A DNA stretch of 64,000 nt from Tamaricihabitans halophyticus (GTDB lineage Bacteria > Actinomycetota > Actinomycetes > Mycobacteriales > Pseudonocardiaceae): the NCBI RefSeq assembly GCF_004340875.1, contig NZ_SLXQ01000014.1:1-64000 (forward strand), given 5' to 3'. Each line of letters opens with the position of its first letter. Position 1 is the stretch's first letter. The notes beneath the pieces were generated by a model that did not search any database, was not told where the DNA came from, and saw only the letters and a list, made by a program, of their open reading frames with translations. Positions 10,525-20,474 of the stretch are shown in pieces. The position numbers and the translations under genes were made by a program.

Positions 10525-11315
10525 CGGATACCTCGACCGATAGCCGGTTCAAGCCAGGCACCTTCGCTCCGCGGCCGGGTACCGGCAGTGCCTGGCGCAT
10601 GCTGCGGGTACACGCGAAGACCGAGGCAACGCTGACCCTGCGCAACGGCGAACAACTGCTGCTCACCTTGCTCATCCCGGTGGCACTGCTGATCGGGTTG
10701 ACGGTGCTCGACGTCATCGATATGGCCGAGCCTCGGGTGGACTCCGTGGCGCCACGGATCTTCGCGCTCGCCGTGATGTCCTCGGCCTTCACCGGACAGG
10801 CGATCGCCCTCGGTTTCGATCGAAGGTACGGGGTACTCAAGCGGCTGGCCGCGACGGCGCTCCCGCGCTGGTTGCTGGTGTCCGGACGGGTCGTCGCCGC
10901 GCTGATCGTGGTCGCGATCCAACTTCTGGTCCTCGGCGCGGTCGCGCTCGCGCTCGGCTGGTCCCCCAGTCTCGGCGGACTGCTGTGGGCGCTGGTCCTG
11001 GTGTTGCTCGGCACGTTGAGTTTCGGCGCGCTCGGCGTGCTGCTCGGCGGAGCGCTGAAGGCCGAGGTCGTGCTGGCGCTGGCGAACGTGATCTGGTTCG
11101 TGCTGCTACTCGCCGGCGGCATCCTGCTGATGCCGGGGGCGCTTCCGACCGGCCTCGACGTGCTCGTCGCCGCGCTGCCGTCCGGCGCGCTGACCGAAGG
11201 CCTGCACACCGTGCTCACTACGGGGGACGCGCCCAGCTTTGCGCCGTTCCTGGTACTCGCCGGCTGGGGTGTGCTCGCCGGGCTGCTCGCGATCCGCACG
11301 ACGAAGCTCTCCTGA
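10521..11315 (+). CDS. ABC-2 type transporter permease
   Basis: The 264-residue membrane protein has six hydrophobic segments, starting around LLLTLLIPVALLIGLTVLDV. A cytosolic N terminus of about 40 residues and the conserved region LGFDRRYGVLKRLAATALPR precede the second half. It pairs with the ATPase that overlaps it by four bases. Placement between a mannosyltransferase and heme A synthase does not decide whether it moves a lipid, a heme-related compound or something else. Confidence 0.85.
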   Translation: MTDTSTDSRFKPGTFAPRPGTGSAWRMLRVHAKTEATLTLRNGEQLLLTLLIPVALLIGLTVLDVIDMAEPRVDSVAPRIFALAVMSSAFTGQAIALGFDRRYGVLKRLAATALPRWLLVSGRVVAALIVVAIQLLVLGAVALALGWSPSLGGLLWALVLVLLGTLSFGALGVLLGGALKAEVVLALANVIWFVLLLAGGILLMPGALPTGLDVLVAALPSGALTEGLHTVLTTGDAPSFAPFLVLAGWGVLAGLLAIRTTKLS

Positions 11316-11374
11316 GTCACGACAGGCGGTCCCCGAAGTTCGGGGGTACCGGGTTCGCGCGCTGAGCCGCTGCA

Positions 11375-11380
11375 TACCAT
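11375..11380 (+). promoter_or_regulatory. -10 hexamer of a leaderless ctaA promoter
   Basis: TACCAT is followed by exactly 6 nt and the ctaA GTG start. This spacing recurs at several other genes in the window. No ribosome site precedes the GTG. Confidence 0.45.
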
Positions 11381-11386
11381 CAACTC

Positions 11387-12376
11387 GTGCCGGTTGTCTC
11401 ATGGTTCCTCCGTCTGGTCGATCGCCTGCCCTACCCGAGCATGCGAGTCCGCAAGGCGGTCGCGATCTTCGCGATCGTGACCAATGCCGGCATCGGTGTC
11501 ACCGGTTCGGTCGTCCGGGTCACCGGTTCCGGACTGGGCTGCCCGAACTGGCCACAGTGCATTTCCGGCCGGATGTTTCCGGTGGCGCATCCGGAATACG
11601 CGATGCTCAACCAGTGGATCGAGTTCGGCAACCGCCTGCTCACCGGGATCGTCGGGATCGCCGCCGCGCTCTGCGTCATCGTGGCGCTCCGGCTACGCCC
11701 GCGCCGTAAGCGACTGATCCTGCTCGCGTGGGCGATGCCGCTCGGTGTCGTCGTACAGGCGGGGATCGGCGGGATCGTCGTGCTCACCGGGTTGATCTGG
11801 TGGACGGTGGCCGTCCATTTCCTCGCCTCCACCGCACTCACCTGGGCGGCGGTACTGCTGCTGCACGCGTTCACCGAAGGCGACGAGCCGCCCAAGCCGG
11901 TGGCGCGGGGCCGGATTCGCGCGCCATTGTGGACGGTGGTAGCGGCACTCGGCGCGGTGCAGGTCGCCGGCACCCTGGTGACCGGCGCGGGGCCGCACGC
12001 GGGCGATCCGGAAACGCCTCGACTGCAACTGCCCGTCGAGGTGCTCGCGCATGTGCACAGCGCACTGCTGTACTTCTTCCTCGCCGTGTTGCTGCTGCTC
12101 GGCTGGCTAGCCCGCGGGGGCGGCGCGCCCGCGAGCTTCTGGCGCCGCTACGGCATCCTGTGGCTGGCCGTGCTCGCCCAGGGCACCATCGGCATGGTGC
12201 AGTTCCTGCTCGGAGTCCCCGAGATGCTGGTCTCGTTGCACGTACTCGGCGCGGCCTGCACCACCATCGCGGCCGCCGCCCTCTGGTGCGCCAGCCGCGA
12301 GCGCGGTGCCCTCCCCCAGGACGCGCCCTTCCCCGCGCGACCCGAGCCAGCGCTGGCTACGGAACGGACGCCGTAG
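11387..12376 (+). CDS. ctaA: Heme A synthase CtaA (COX15/CtaA family)
   Basis: CtaA oxidises the C8 methyl of heme O to make heme A for cytochrome aa3. The 329-residue protein has eight hydrophobic segments. Conserved family features are VTGSGLGCPNWPQC in the first outer loop (the two-Cys motif near the active site), the following EFGNRLLTGIVGI heme-ligand helix, and histidines in the second half (EVLAHVHSALLYFF, LVSLHVLGAACTT). It starts at GTG 11387. Its 3' end overlaps the convergent gene at 12357 by 20 bp. The partner ctaB is 4.5 kb away. Confidence 0.93.
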   Translation: MPVVSWFLRLVDRLPYPSMRVRKAVAIFAIVTNAGIGVTGSVVRVTGSGLGCPNWPQCISGRMFPVAHPEYAMLNQWIEFGNRLLTGIVGIAAALCVIVALRLRPRRKRLILLAWAMPLGVVVQAGIGGIVVLTGLIWWTVAVHFLASTALTWAAVLLLHAFTEGDEPPKPVARGRIRAPLWTVVAALGAVQVAGTLVTGAGPHAGDPETPRLQLPVEVLAHVHSALLYFFLAVLLLLGWLARGGGAPASFWRRYGILWLAVLAQGTIGMVQFLLGVPEMLVSLHVLGAACTTIAAAALWCASRERGALPQDAPFPARPEPALATERTP

Positions 12377-12791
12377 CCGGAACCACCTCGCGCACCTGAG
12401 TCCGGGTACCCACGCGCCATGCCCGGCAGAGCACATAGCTCGCCAGCAGCATGACGGACAGTGCGGAATCGGCAATCGCGGCCTCGCCCGCGCCCGCGAC
12501 CTCGCCGGGACCGAGCAGGCCGCTCACGAAACCAATCGACGTCAGCGCCAGGAGAATCTTGTTGGCGATGACGATATGCCACAGCGCACGCTTGCCGTGG
12601 GGTTGACAAGCAAGCAGCGCGAACAGCGCGGCGAAGGTGGCAAGGCCGTAAACCCGCCAGGTTTCCACCATCAGCCGCGCGGAATCCGCCTCGGTCACCG
12701 TGGCCATCTCGGTCACCGCCGCGACCAAGGCGCTGATGCTGGCCAGTCCCAATAGGATTCGCGCCACTACCGTTCGCCGCCGATCGACCAT
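12357..12791 (-). CDS. Small integral membrane protein, function unknown
   Basis: The product of about 144 residues has four hydrophobic segments, for example ILLGLASISALVAAV and YGLATFAALFALLAC. I recognise no catalytic motif. ATG 12791 is preceded by GAGGGG at ribosome-site distance. A longer start at ATG 12875 would begin 2 nt after the ATP-grasp stop but has no ribosome site and would add a Ser/Pro-rich N terminus. It ends inside the end of ctaA on the other strand. Confidence 0.7.
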   Translation of the reverse strand: MVDRRRTVVARILLGLASISALVAAVTEMATVTEADSARLMVETWRVYGLATFAALFALLACQPHGKRALWHIVIANKILLALTSIGFVSGLLGPGEVAGAGEAAIADSALSVMLLASYVLCRAWRVGTRTQVREVVPATASVP

Positions 12792-12877
12792 CAGGCACCC
12801 CTCGAAAGTTCCCGGCTTTTCGGTCAATCCTTGCGGGGAGCTACTGAGATCCTTCTCAGTCGGACGATCCGGCATGG

Positions 12878-13783
12878 TTAGCGCAGTGCGGCGCGGATAG
12901 CCGAAGCGAAGCGCAACGGCGCCCCGGGATCAGCGGTCTGGAACCCGAGAGAGGGTTCGGTCAGCTCCAGTTCCAGTAGTAGCGGCCGCCCGTCGGTTCC
13001 GCGCAACACGTCGACACGCGCGTACAGGAGCTCCGCGCGATCGATCTCGAGCAGTTCGGCGGTGGCGTCGAGGGCGTCCTCGGCGAGCGCGCGGTAGGCG
13101 GGTTCCGGCTCGACCGGTCCCAGTTTCTCGGTACCAAAGGTGCCGCTCGCATCCAACGCGGCGCCGCTGCCTTCGGACCGTGCCGGCAGGATCGCGGCCT
13201 TGCTGAAGGCGTGCGAGTAGACCCCGCGGAAGAACACCAGCGCAACCTCACCCGAAGCATCCACATCAGACTGGTAGGGCTGGACAAGCGCGGCAACGCC
13301 AGTCCGGTGCACGGCGGCAAGGTGCCGTGCCGCGGCATCGGTCGCACCGGCTGGAAACCGCGCCGCGCCACGTGCGCCCGCGCCCACCGCCGGTTTGATC
13401 ACGAACTCGACATCCGGCCAGTTCGCGAACGCTGGATCAACCGCCTCCACTGGTCGCACCAGTTCGGTTGGCACCGTCGGCACGCCACGCTCCGCCAGTT
13501 CGACCAGATACGCCTTGTCCGTGTTCCAGCGCGCGACGGCGGCCGAGTTGGCCAGCCGAGGAACCGCGGCGCACCAGCGCAGGAACTCATCCCTGCGCTG
13601 CGCGTAGTCCCAGCTCGCCCGTAATACGACCAGATCGGCCTTGCCGAAATCGCCGGCAGGATCGCTCCACACCGCCCATTCAGCGCGCAGTCCAAGCGCC
13701 CGCAGCGCGACCGCGACCGTCTGATCGTCGCCGTCGCCTTCCGGTAGCGCCGCGCAACCGACCAGCAGTACCCGGTCGCTCAT
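12878..13783 (-). CDS. ATP-grasp family ligase, substrate unknown
   Basis: The 301-residue protein is organised like ATP-grasp ligases related to glutathione synthetase and the DcsG cyclo-ligase. It has an N-terminal domain ending near LRASWDYAQRRDEFLRW, a nucleotide-binding lysine region around FVIKPAVGAGARGAARF, and C-terminal metal-binding residues near LYARVDVLRGTDGRPLLLEL. Family members join a carboxylate to an amine or thiol using ATP. ATG 13783 overlaps the stop of the small gene upstream (ATGA). No neighbouring biosynthetic genes indicate its substrate. Confidence 0.8.
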   Translation of the reverse strand: MSDRVLLVGCAALPEGDGDDQTVAVALRALGLRAEWAVWSDPAGDFGKADLVVLRASWDYAQRRDEFLRWCAAVPRLANSAAVARWNTDKAYLVELAERGVPTVPTELVRPVEAVDPAFANWPDVEFVIKPAVGAGARGAARFPAGATDAAARHLAAVHRTGVAALVQPYQSDVDASGEVALVFFRGVYSHAFSKAAILPARSEGSGAALDASGTFGTEKLGPVEPEPAYRALAEDALDATAELLEIDRAELLYARVDVLRGTDGRPLLLELELTEPSLGFQTADPGAPLRFASAIRAALR

Positions 13784-14097
13784 CGGCGTAACAGGGATGC
13801 GGCCATCCGGCGGCGATGCCCGGAACCGATCTTGGCGGCGGCCGTCGTCTCGGCATCCCAGCTCGCCGTGTCCAAGTCCTCTACTGCCGCGATCAGCGCA
13901 TCGGCCGTATCGGCGTCGCGCACCAGCACGTCGCCAACCGCGCCGTCGGTACCGACGAGCACGACGCGCACTCCCGCGCGGCCGATATTCGACACCACCG
14001 CGCGGGCGGGCTTGCCGTGTGCCGCGACGAAGGCCCGCGCACTGGCCACGGCGCGCTCTGGCGCGACGACTGTCTTGCCCTCTGGTTGCTCAGCCAC
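13780..14097 (-). CDS. Conserved-looking small protein coupled to the ATP-grasp gene
   Basis: The 105-residue soluble protein has no signal peptide or membrane segment. It is a basic/hydrophobic alternation (ARAVVSNIGRAGVRVVLVG) followed by a helical tail ending in RRRMAASLLRR. I do not recognise the family. It starts at GTG 14097, preceded by TAAGCT 6 nt upstream, which makes it a likely leaderless first gene of a two-gene operon with the ATP-grasp enzyme. Confidence 0.65.
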   Translation of the reverse strand: MAEQPEGKTVVAPERAVASARAFVAAHGKPARAVVSNIGRAGVRVVLVGTDGAVGDVLVRDADTADALIAAVEDLDTASWDAETTAAAKIGSGHRRRMAASLLRR

Positions 14098-14103
14098 GAC
14101 CCG

Positions 14104-14109
14104 AGCTTA
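14104..14109 (-). promoter_or_regulatory. -10 hexamer of a leaderless promoter (small protein / ATP-grasp operon)
   Basis: On the minus strand, TAAGCT is followed by 6 nt and GTG 14097. This is the same layout as upstream of ctaA, uvrC and rpe. Confidence 0.45.
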
Positions 14110-14188
14110 CGACCTTGACCGACTCGCGTTCGAGGTGACCAGGACCACGACGACGTCACCGGCGTCCGCCGAACCGCAGTGTGCAGGG

Positions 14189-14240
14189 ATCTTGCGATCA
14201 CTGTGCGTGTCCGCGTTCTTCACGCTTGGCGTGCCGAGTG
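14189..14240 (+). repeat. Intergenic repeat, copy A
   Basis: The first 32 nt (ATCTTGCGAT then ACTGTGCGT then CCGCGTTCTT blocks) match positions 32317-32348 at 29 of 32 sites, and both copies end in CGAGTG after a variable part. Both lie between genes and in the same orientation. The gap here (14098-14261) has no other feature apart from the hexamer at its left edge. Confidence 0.6.
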
Positions 14241-14261
14241 CGGCCGCAGGACGAAGCTCGC

Positions 14262-15185
14262 TCACCGATTGGCGGGCGCCAATGCCTCGAGAACCTCTTC
14301 GGCGCGGCTGAGGGCAGTGGCCGGGTCCGCGTCCGGCGAACTGACCTCGGGGTCGAAGTTGAGGTCGACGAACACCTCGGTCACTCCCTGCCGCTCCAGC
14401 TCCCGTAGGTCCGCGCGAATCTCGGCGAAGTCACCGGTCAGCGGCCGACGGTTGGACACGCCGCCGGGCCCTAGCCGTACGACGCCCCGGCAGACGAACC
14501 GCAGACTGTTCGGATCCCGGCCGGCTTCGGCCGCGGCGCCGCGCACCACGTCGATGGACGTGCCGATGGTGGCCGGATCGACCCGACTGCTGCTCACCCA
14601 GCCCTCGGCGACTCGCCCGGCCCTGCGCAACGCCGGAGCGGCGGTACCGCCAAGCAGGATGGGCGGTCGCGGCCGCTGTACCGGTTTCGGATCCGCCCTG
14701 CTCCTCGGTACGTGATAGAACTCGCCGGAATACTCGACGACGTCGTCGGCGAAGAGCACGTCAAGCACCCGCAGGTATTCCTCGATCCGCCGCCCTCGAT
14801 GGTTCTTGGGCAGACCGACGGCCGCGTACTCATCGTCCGACCAGCCGGCGCCGAGGCCCAGATCCAACCGGCCGCCGGAGACCTCGTCCAGCGAAGCGAC
14901 CTGTTTGGCCAGCAATACCGGCGCGAAAAACGGCGCGTTCAGCACCGCCACCCCGAGCCTGATTCGCTCGGTCTGCCCCGCCAGATAGGCAAGCGCGACA
15001 ACCGGGTCACGCACCTCCCGGTACTGCTCGCCCATCGAGTTGTCTTCCGGGGAGAGCAATCGGGACATGGTCCACAGCGAGCTGTAGCCGAGCTCCTCCG
15101 CGCGTCGCCCGATCCTGCGCAGATTGGCAGGGCCGGCCCACGCGCCGGAGATCGGCGCTCCGAATCCGATCAGCACAGCACGCAC
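14262..15185 (-). CDS. LLM-class (F420-dependent) flavin oxidoreductase
   Basis: The 307-residue luciferase-like monooxygenase fold has landmarks RIGRRAEELGYSSLWTM, ERIRLGVAVLNAPFFAPVLLA, the loop SGGRLDLGLGAGW, and PPILLGGTAAPALRRAGRVA. Such proteins in actinomycetes usually use coenzyme F420; the substrate cannot be told. The start chosen is GTG 15185, which begins directly with the first beta strand (VRAVLIGFG). The open frame continues to 15296 but would run into the divergent gene's 5' region. Confidence 0.85.
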   Translation of the reverse strand: MRAVLIGFGAPISGAWAGPANLRRIGRRAEELGYSSLWTMSRLLSPEDNSMGEQYREVRDPVVALAYLAGQTERIRLGVAVLNAPFFAPVLLAKQVASLDEVSGGRLDLGLGAGWSDDEYAAVGLPKNHRGRRIEEYLRVLDVLFADDVVEYSGEFYHVPRSRADPKPVQRPRPPILLGGTAAPALRRAGRVAEGWVSSSRVDPATIGTSIDVVRGAAAEAGRDPNSLRFVCRGVVRLGPGGVSNRRPLTGDFAEIRADLRELERQGVTEVFVDLNFDPEVSSPDADPATALSRAEEVLEALAPANR

Positions 15186-15283
15186 GCTACCTGGCCGCGG
15201 GCGAAAATCGTGGATCTGGAACGTTAGGTTGATTGACAACGCTTGGTCGCCAAGCGGATACGCCGCAACCATCGGAGGTCGCC

Positions 15284-16249
<966 letters not shown>

Positions 16250-16254
16250 CGAAT

Positions 16255-16296
16255 CGGCCGGACGGGACGCGCTGGCCGCGGCATCCCGTCCGGCCG
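16255..16296. terminator. Bidirectional hairpin terminator between convergent genes
   Basis: Perfect 13-bp arms, CGGCCGGACGGGA (16255-16267) and its complement (16284-16296), enclose a 16-nt loop. The hairpin lies 5 nt after the quinone oxidoreductase stop and 31 nt beyond the FKBP stop on the other strand. No U tract follows, as is common in actinomycetes. Confidence 0.7.
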
Positions 16297-16327
16297 TCGT
16301 TTCGGCTGTCCGGCGCGAGATTCAGCG

Positions 16328-16894
16328 TCAGCCGACGCGAACCACGTCCACGACGAACACCAGCGTCTCGTCCGGGCCGATCTCACCCTGGCCCTGCGGG
16401 CCGTAGCCAAGCTCCGGCGGGATCGCCAGCAGCTTGCGCTCGCCCTGCCGGATGCCGATCAGACCCTGATCCCAGCCGGGAATGACCTGACCGGAGCCAA
16501 CACCCTCGACGGTGAACGGTTCACCCCTGTCCCAGGAGTTGTCCTTCTCCTGCTGGTCCGACCAGGCAACCAGCTTGTAGTTCACCGTGACGTTGTCGCC
16601 CTCTTGCACGCCGGGGCCGCTGCCAGGGGTCAGCTCCTCGCTGATCAGCTCGGTGGGCGGCGCGCAGTCCTCGGGGAGCGTGATGTCCGGCTCCTGTCCT
16701 GCCTCGCCGGACACCTCGATGTCCTCGGCGGTGCACGGCTGCGCTGACTCGGTCCCACCCTGCTCGGCCTGCTGCTCGGATCCGGCCGTCGCGGTGCTCC
16801 TGGCCTGCTCCGGGGAGTCCTGCTCGTCCGGAGTGCAGCCAACAAGAGCCACGGAGGCCACTAGCGCCAAACTCAACTTCCACGCAGTACGCAT
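16328..16894 (-). CDS. FKBP-type peptidyl-prolyl isomerase lipoprotein
   Basis: The 188-residue precursor has a lipoprotein signal (LALVASVALVGC, lipobox LVGC at about residues 17-20), a Ser/Glu-rich linker, and an FKBP domain. Typical FKBP segments are GDNVTVNYKLVAWSD, SGQVIPGWDQGLIGIRQGERK and IPPELGYGP. It should fold secreted proteins at the membrane surface. ATG 16894 is favoured over GTG 16900 because TAAGTT lies exactly 6 nt before it, suggesting a leaderless message. Confidence 0.88.
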   Translation of the reverse strand: MRTAWKLSLALVASVALVGCTPDEQDSPEQARSTATAGSEQQAEQGGTESAQPCTAEDIEVSGEAGQEPDITLPEDCAPPTELISEELTPGSGPGVQEGDNVTVNYKLVAWSDQQEKDNSWDRGEPFTVEGVGSGQVIPGWDQGLIGIRQGERKLLAIPPELGYGPQGQGEIGPDETLVFVVDVVRVG

Positions 16895-16900
16895 GGGCAC

Positions 16901-16906
16901 AACTTA
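16901..16906 (-). promoter_or_regulatory. -10 hexamer of a leaderless FKBP promoter
   Basis: On the minus strand, TAAGTT is separated from ATG 16894 by 6 nt. There is no ribosome site. Confidence 0.4.
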
Positions 16907-16938
16907 AGCAGTCCGCCGCGCGGGCCGATCATCGGGCC

Positions 16939-17922
16939 TCACCAAGGCAGGCCGACCATCGGCAGGCCAATGGCGGCATCCGCGGCGATCGCGACGAAGA
17001 CCACCATCAGGTAGGTGTTGGAGCGCCGGAACAAATGCATCGGCCTGGTTTCCTCGCCGGCCCGCACATCGCGATACAGGCCGTGCGCGAAGAACAGGAA
17101 CCAGATACCGACAAGCAGCGCGAACGCCGCGTACAGCCAGCTGGTTGCCGGAATCAGCAGCAGCGACCAGCCGACCATCACCCAGGAGTAAACGACGATC
17201 TGCTTCGCCACGTGCTCGGGCGTCGCGACGACAGGCAACATCGGCACGCCGGCGCGCTCGTAGTCCTCGCGGTACTTCATGGCGAGTGCCCAGGTGTGTG
17301 GCGGTGTCCAGAAGAAGATCACGCCGAACATCACCAGTGCTGGCCATTGCACCGAATGATCCACCGCTGCCCAGCCGATCACCACTGGCATGCAGCCGGC
17401 CGCGCCACCCCACACCACATTCTGTGAGGTTCGCCGCTTGAGCAGCAGGGTGTACACGAAGATGTAGAAGGCGATGGTCCCTACCGCGAGCATCGCGGCA
17501 AGCGGGTTCGCCCCGAACCACAGCACCGCGACCGAGGCGGCGCCCAGCAGCAATCCGAAGATCAGCGCGTTGCGCCGGGGTACCGAATCGCGCACCAGCG
17601 GACGCCGCTTGGTGCGATTCATCACCTTGTCGATATCCGCGTCGAGCACGCAGTTCAGCGCGTTCGCGCTGCCCGCCGCCATCGTGCCGCCGACCAAGGT
17701 GACCAGCACCAACAACGGGTCCGGAAACTCTCGCCCCGCGAGGAACATCGCTGGGATCGTCGTGACCAGCAGTAGTTCGATCACGCGGGGCTTGGCCAGC
17801 GCCGCGTAGCCGGCGATCACCTGGCGAACGGTCCGGCGCGTGGGCACGGCGACGCTGGCGTCCGTCTCGGATGTTTCTGGCGCGGCTTCCGACGAGCGCG
17901 CTGCCTCCTCGTGCTTATGCAC
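16939..17922 (-). CDS. ctaB: Heme O synthase CtaB (protoheme IX farnesyltransferase)
   Basis: This UbiA-family prenyltransferase makes heme O, the substrate of CtaA. The 327-residue protein has about nine hydrophobic segments and the first aspartate-rich motif in [20 protein letters not shown]. The later [13 protein letters not shown] segment is also typical of the family. A 35-residue hydrophilic N-terminal extension precedes the first segment. It starts at GTG 17922. It is divergent from tkt, as in mycobacteria. Confidence 0.95.
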   Translation of the reverse strand: MHKHEEAARSSEAAPETSETDASVAVPTRRTVRQVIAGYAALAKPRVIELLLVTTIPAMFLAGREFPDPLLVLVTLVGGTMAAGSANALNCVLDADIDKVMNRTKRRPLVRDSVPRRNALIFGLLLGAASVAVLWFGANPLAAMLAVGTIAFYIFVYTLLLKRRTSQNVVWGGAAGCMPVVIGWAAVDHSVQWPALVMFGVIFFWTPPHTWALAMKYREDYERAGVPMLPVVATPEHVAKQIVVYSWVMVGWSLLLIPATSWLYAAFALLVGIWFLFFAHGLYRDVRAGEETRPMHLFRRSNTYLMVVFVAIAADAAIGLPMVGLPW

Positions 17923-18335
17923 GGCGATCCCGGATAGCGGTCGCGCACCTAGTCAGTCCGCTGTCTGGCACTGCCTGCCCAGCGATAGCCGCCAGCATCT
18001 CGCTCCTCGTCAACTCGGGTTGGTCTCCGCATTCGGCGATCCCATCCATGATCACCTACTTGTGGAAGCCAACCCGCATGCTAGCCGCGTGCTCTGCGAG
18101 TACCGGCGCCGGGTACGCCCCATCCGGGCATCCGGTCCGGCCCCTCCGGCCAGCAATCCCGGCGCCCGCGCCGGGATGCCACGGGCGCCGACGGATCGAA
18201 TATCGCAGCAGCTAGGCTGGCGTCGTAGTGGGAGTCCGTGGGTCGGGATGAATCGATCCCGTTGAGGCACCGAGTTCACTCGGATGTGTAAACGCCGTCC
18301 GGCCCGCATTACGCGAGAGTGGGAGCATCGAGTCC
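17923..18335. other. Intergenic region between ctaB and tkt
   Basis: This is 413 nt without a convincing gene in any frame. It holds the divergent upstream regions of ctaB and tkt and a perfect 10-bp-arm palindrome at 18156-18177. TAGGCT at 18214-18219 could be a distant -10 for tkt, and GGGAG precedes the tkt GTG. Confidence 0.6.
18156..18177. promoter_or_regulatory. Near-continuous palindrome upstream of tkt
   Basis: Arms ATCCCGGCGC (18156-18165) and GCGCCGGGAT (18168-18177) are perfect complements around two bases. It could be an operator, a transcript hairpin or a boundary element between ctaB and tkt. It has no T tract. Confidence 0.5.
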
Positions 18336-20474
18336 GTGTCCGTCACCCAGACCGCAACCGAGGACCTGACCCGCCTGACCACCCGGAACCTGCCCGAGGA
18401 CTGGACCGAGCTGGACACCCGCGCGGTGGACACCGCCCGGATCCTGGCCGCGGACGCGGTTGAGCGGTGTGGCAGCGGGCACCCAGGCACCGCGATGAGC
18501 CTCGCGCCACTCGCCTATCTGCTCTTCCAGCGAGTGATGCGCCACGACCCCAACGACGCCAACTGGTGCGCACGGGATCGATTTGTCCTTTCCGCCGGGC
18601 ACAGCAGCCTGACCCTGTACATCCAGCTGTACCTTTCCGGCTACGGCCTGCAGCTCGACGATCTGCGCGCGCTGCGTACCTGGGACTCGAAGACGCCGGG
18701 GCACCCCGAGTTCGGGCACACCACCGGAGTGGAGACCACCACCGGTCCGCTTGGCCAGGGGCTGGCCAACGCCGTCGGGATGGCCATGGCGGCCCGCAGG
18801 GAGCGTGGTCTGCTCGACCCGGACGCCGCGCCAGGAGCCAGCGTTTTCGATCACCACATCTACGTGATCGCCTCGGACGGCGATATCGCCGAGGGCGTTA
18901 CCTCGGAGGCCTCGTCCATCGCCGGCCGCCAGCAGCTCGGCAATCTGGTGGTGATCTATGACGACAACAAGATCTCCATCGAGGACGACACCAACATCGC
19001 GCTCAGCGAGGACACCGCGAAGCGCTATGAGGCCTATGGCTGGCAGGTGCTCGTCGTGGACGGCGGCGAGGATGTCGTCGCCATCGAGGAGGCGCTGCGC
19101 GCCGCCAAGGCGGACACCGAACGCCCCACCCTTGTCGTCCTGCGTACGGTGATCGGCTACCCCGCGCCGACCAAGCAGAACACCGGTAAGGCCCACGGCG
19201 CCGCGCTCGGCGCGGACGAGGTCGCCGAGACGAAGAAGATCCTCGGCTTCGACCCCGAGCAGAACTTCGAGGTCACCGACGAGGTGATCGGCCATGCGCG
19301 GCAGGTCGTCGAACGCGGCGCACAGGCACACAAGGATTGGCAGCAGCGCTACGACGCGTGGGCGACGGCCAACCCGGAGCGCAAGGCGCTCGCCGACCGG
19401 CTGGCCAACCGGGAACTCCCCGCTGGCTGGGCGGCGGCGCTGCCCAGCTGGGACCCCGACCCGAAGGGCGTAGCCACCCGCAAGGCCTCCGGTGCGGTAC
19501 TCGCCGAACTCGGCCCGGTACTTCCCGAGCTGTGGGGTGGCTCGGCCGACCTCGCGGAGAGCAACAACACCACGATCAAGGGCGCCGATTCGTTCGGGCC
19601 AACCGAAGCGTCCACCGATATGTGGCAGGCCAACCCCTACGGCCGCACTCTGCATTTCGGTGTACGCGAGCACGCGATGGGCTCGATCCTGAACGGGATC
19701 GCCCTGCACGGCGGCACCCGCCCGTACGGCGGCACCTTCCTGATCTTCAGTGACTACATGCGGCCGGCCGTCCGGCTGGCGGCGCTGATGCGACTGCCGG
19801 TCACCTACGTGTGGACGCACGATTCCATTGGCCTCGGCGAGGACGGGCCAACCCACCAGCCCATCGAGCAGCTGTCCGCGCTGCGCGCGATTCCGGGGCT
19901 CAACGTCGTCCGGCCGGCGGATGCCAACGAGACGGCGGCCGCGTGGAAGGCCGTTCTGGACGATGTCAGCGCGCCGTCCGGACTCGCGCTCACCCGGCAG
20001 AACGTGCCGGTCCTGGAAGGCACCAGGGAACGGGCGGGCAACGGCGTGGCTCGCGGAGGTTACGTGCTCGCCGAAGCCAGCGACGGCGCGCCCAAGGTGC
20101 TGCTGATCGGCACCGGCTCCGAGGTGCAGCTCGCCGTGGAAGCCAGGAATACCCTGGAGGCGCAAGGAGTTCCCACTCGTGTGGTGTCCATGCCGTGTGT
20201 CGAGTGGTTCGACGCGCAGGACGCCGACTACCGGGAGAGCGTGCTGCCGTCCGCGGTGCGCGCCCGAGTCGCGGTGGAAGCGGGGATCGCGCAGTCCTGG
20301 CATCGCTTCGTTGGGGATGCTGGCGAGACCGTCTCACTGGAGCACTTCGGCGCCTCAGCCGATTACCAGACGCTGTTCCGGGAGTTCGGCATCACCGCGG
20401 AGGCTGTCGTGGACGCCGCGAACCGCAGCCTGACGACGTTGGCCGAGAAGTTCACTGTGGAGGGATCCAAGTGA
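18336..20474 (+). CDS. tkt: Transketolase
   Basis: This thiamine-diphosphate enzyme of the pentose phosphate pathway is 712 residues long. Motifs are [15 protein letters not shown], the TPP pocket [14 protein letters not shown], the Mg/TPP motif beginning SDGDIAEGV and ending DDNK, and [19 protein letters not shown] in the pyrimidine domain. It starts at GTG 18336 with GGGAG about 13 nt upstream. It overlaps tal by four bases (GTGA) and leads the tkt-tal-pgi-zwf-opcA-pgl operon. Confidence 0.97.
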   Translation: MSVTQTATEDLTRLTTRNLPEDWTELDTRAVDTARILAADAVERCGSGHPGTAMSLAPLAYLLFQRVMRHDPNDANWCARDRFVLSAGHSSLTLYIQLYLSGYGLQLDDLRALRTWDSKTPGHPEFGHTTGVETTTGPLGQGLANAVGMAMAARRERGLLDPDAAPGASVFDHHIYVIASDGDIAEGVTSEASSIAGRQQLGNLVVIYDDNKISIEDDTNIALSEDTAKRYEAYGWQVLVVDGGEDVVAIEEALRAAKADTERPTLVVLRTVIGYPAPTKQNTGKAHGAALGADEVAETKKILGFDPEQNFEVTDEVIGHARQVVERGAQAHKDWQQRYDAWATANPERKALADRLANRELPAGWAAALPSWDPDPKGVATRKASGAVLAELGPVLPELWGGSADLAESNNTTIKGADSFGPTEASTDMWQANPYGRTLHFGVREHAMGSILNGIALHGGTRPYGGTFLIFSDYMRPAVRLAALMRLPVTYVWTHDSIGLGEDGPTHQPIEQLSALRAIPGLNVVRPADANETAAAWKAVLDDVSAPSGLALTRQNVPVLEGTRERAGNGVARGGYVLAEASDGAPKVLLIGTGSEVQLAVEARNTLEAQGVPTRVVSMPCVEWFDAQDADYRESVLPSAVRARVAVEAGIAQSWHRFVGDAGETVSLEHFGASADYQTLFREFGITAEAVVDAANRSLTTLAEKFTVEGSK

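Noticed and set aside
17923-18335. Possible gene or tRNA in the ctaB-tkt gap
   Set aside because: No frame has plausible composition plus a start, and no cloverleaf or TTCGAAT-type T-loop is visible.
18309-20303. 664-codon minus-strand open frame opposite tkt
   Set aside because: It shows no recognisable motif; the plus strand carries a full transketolase.
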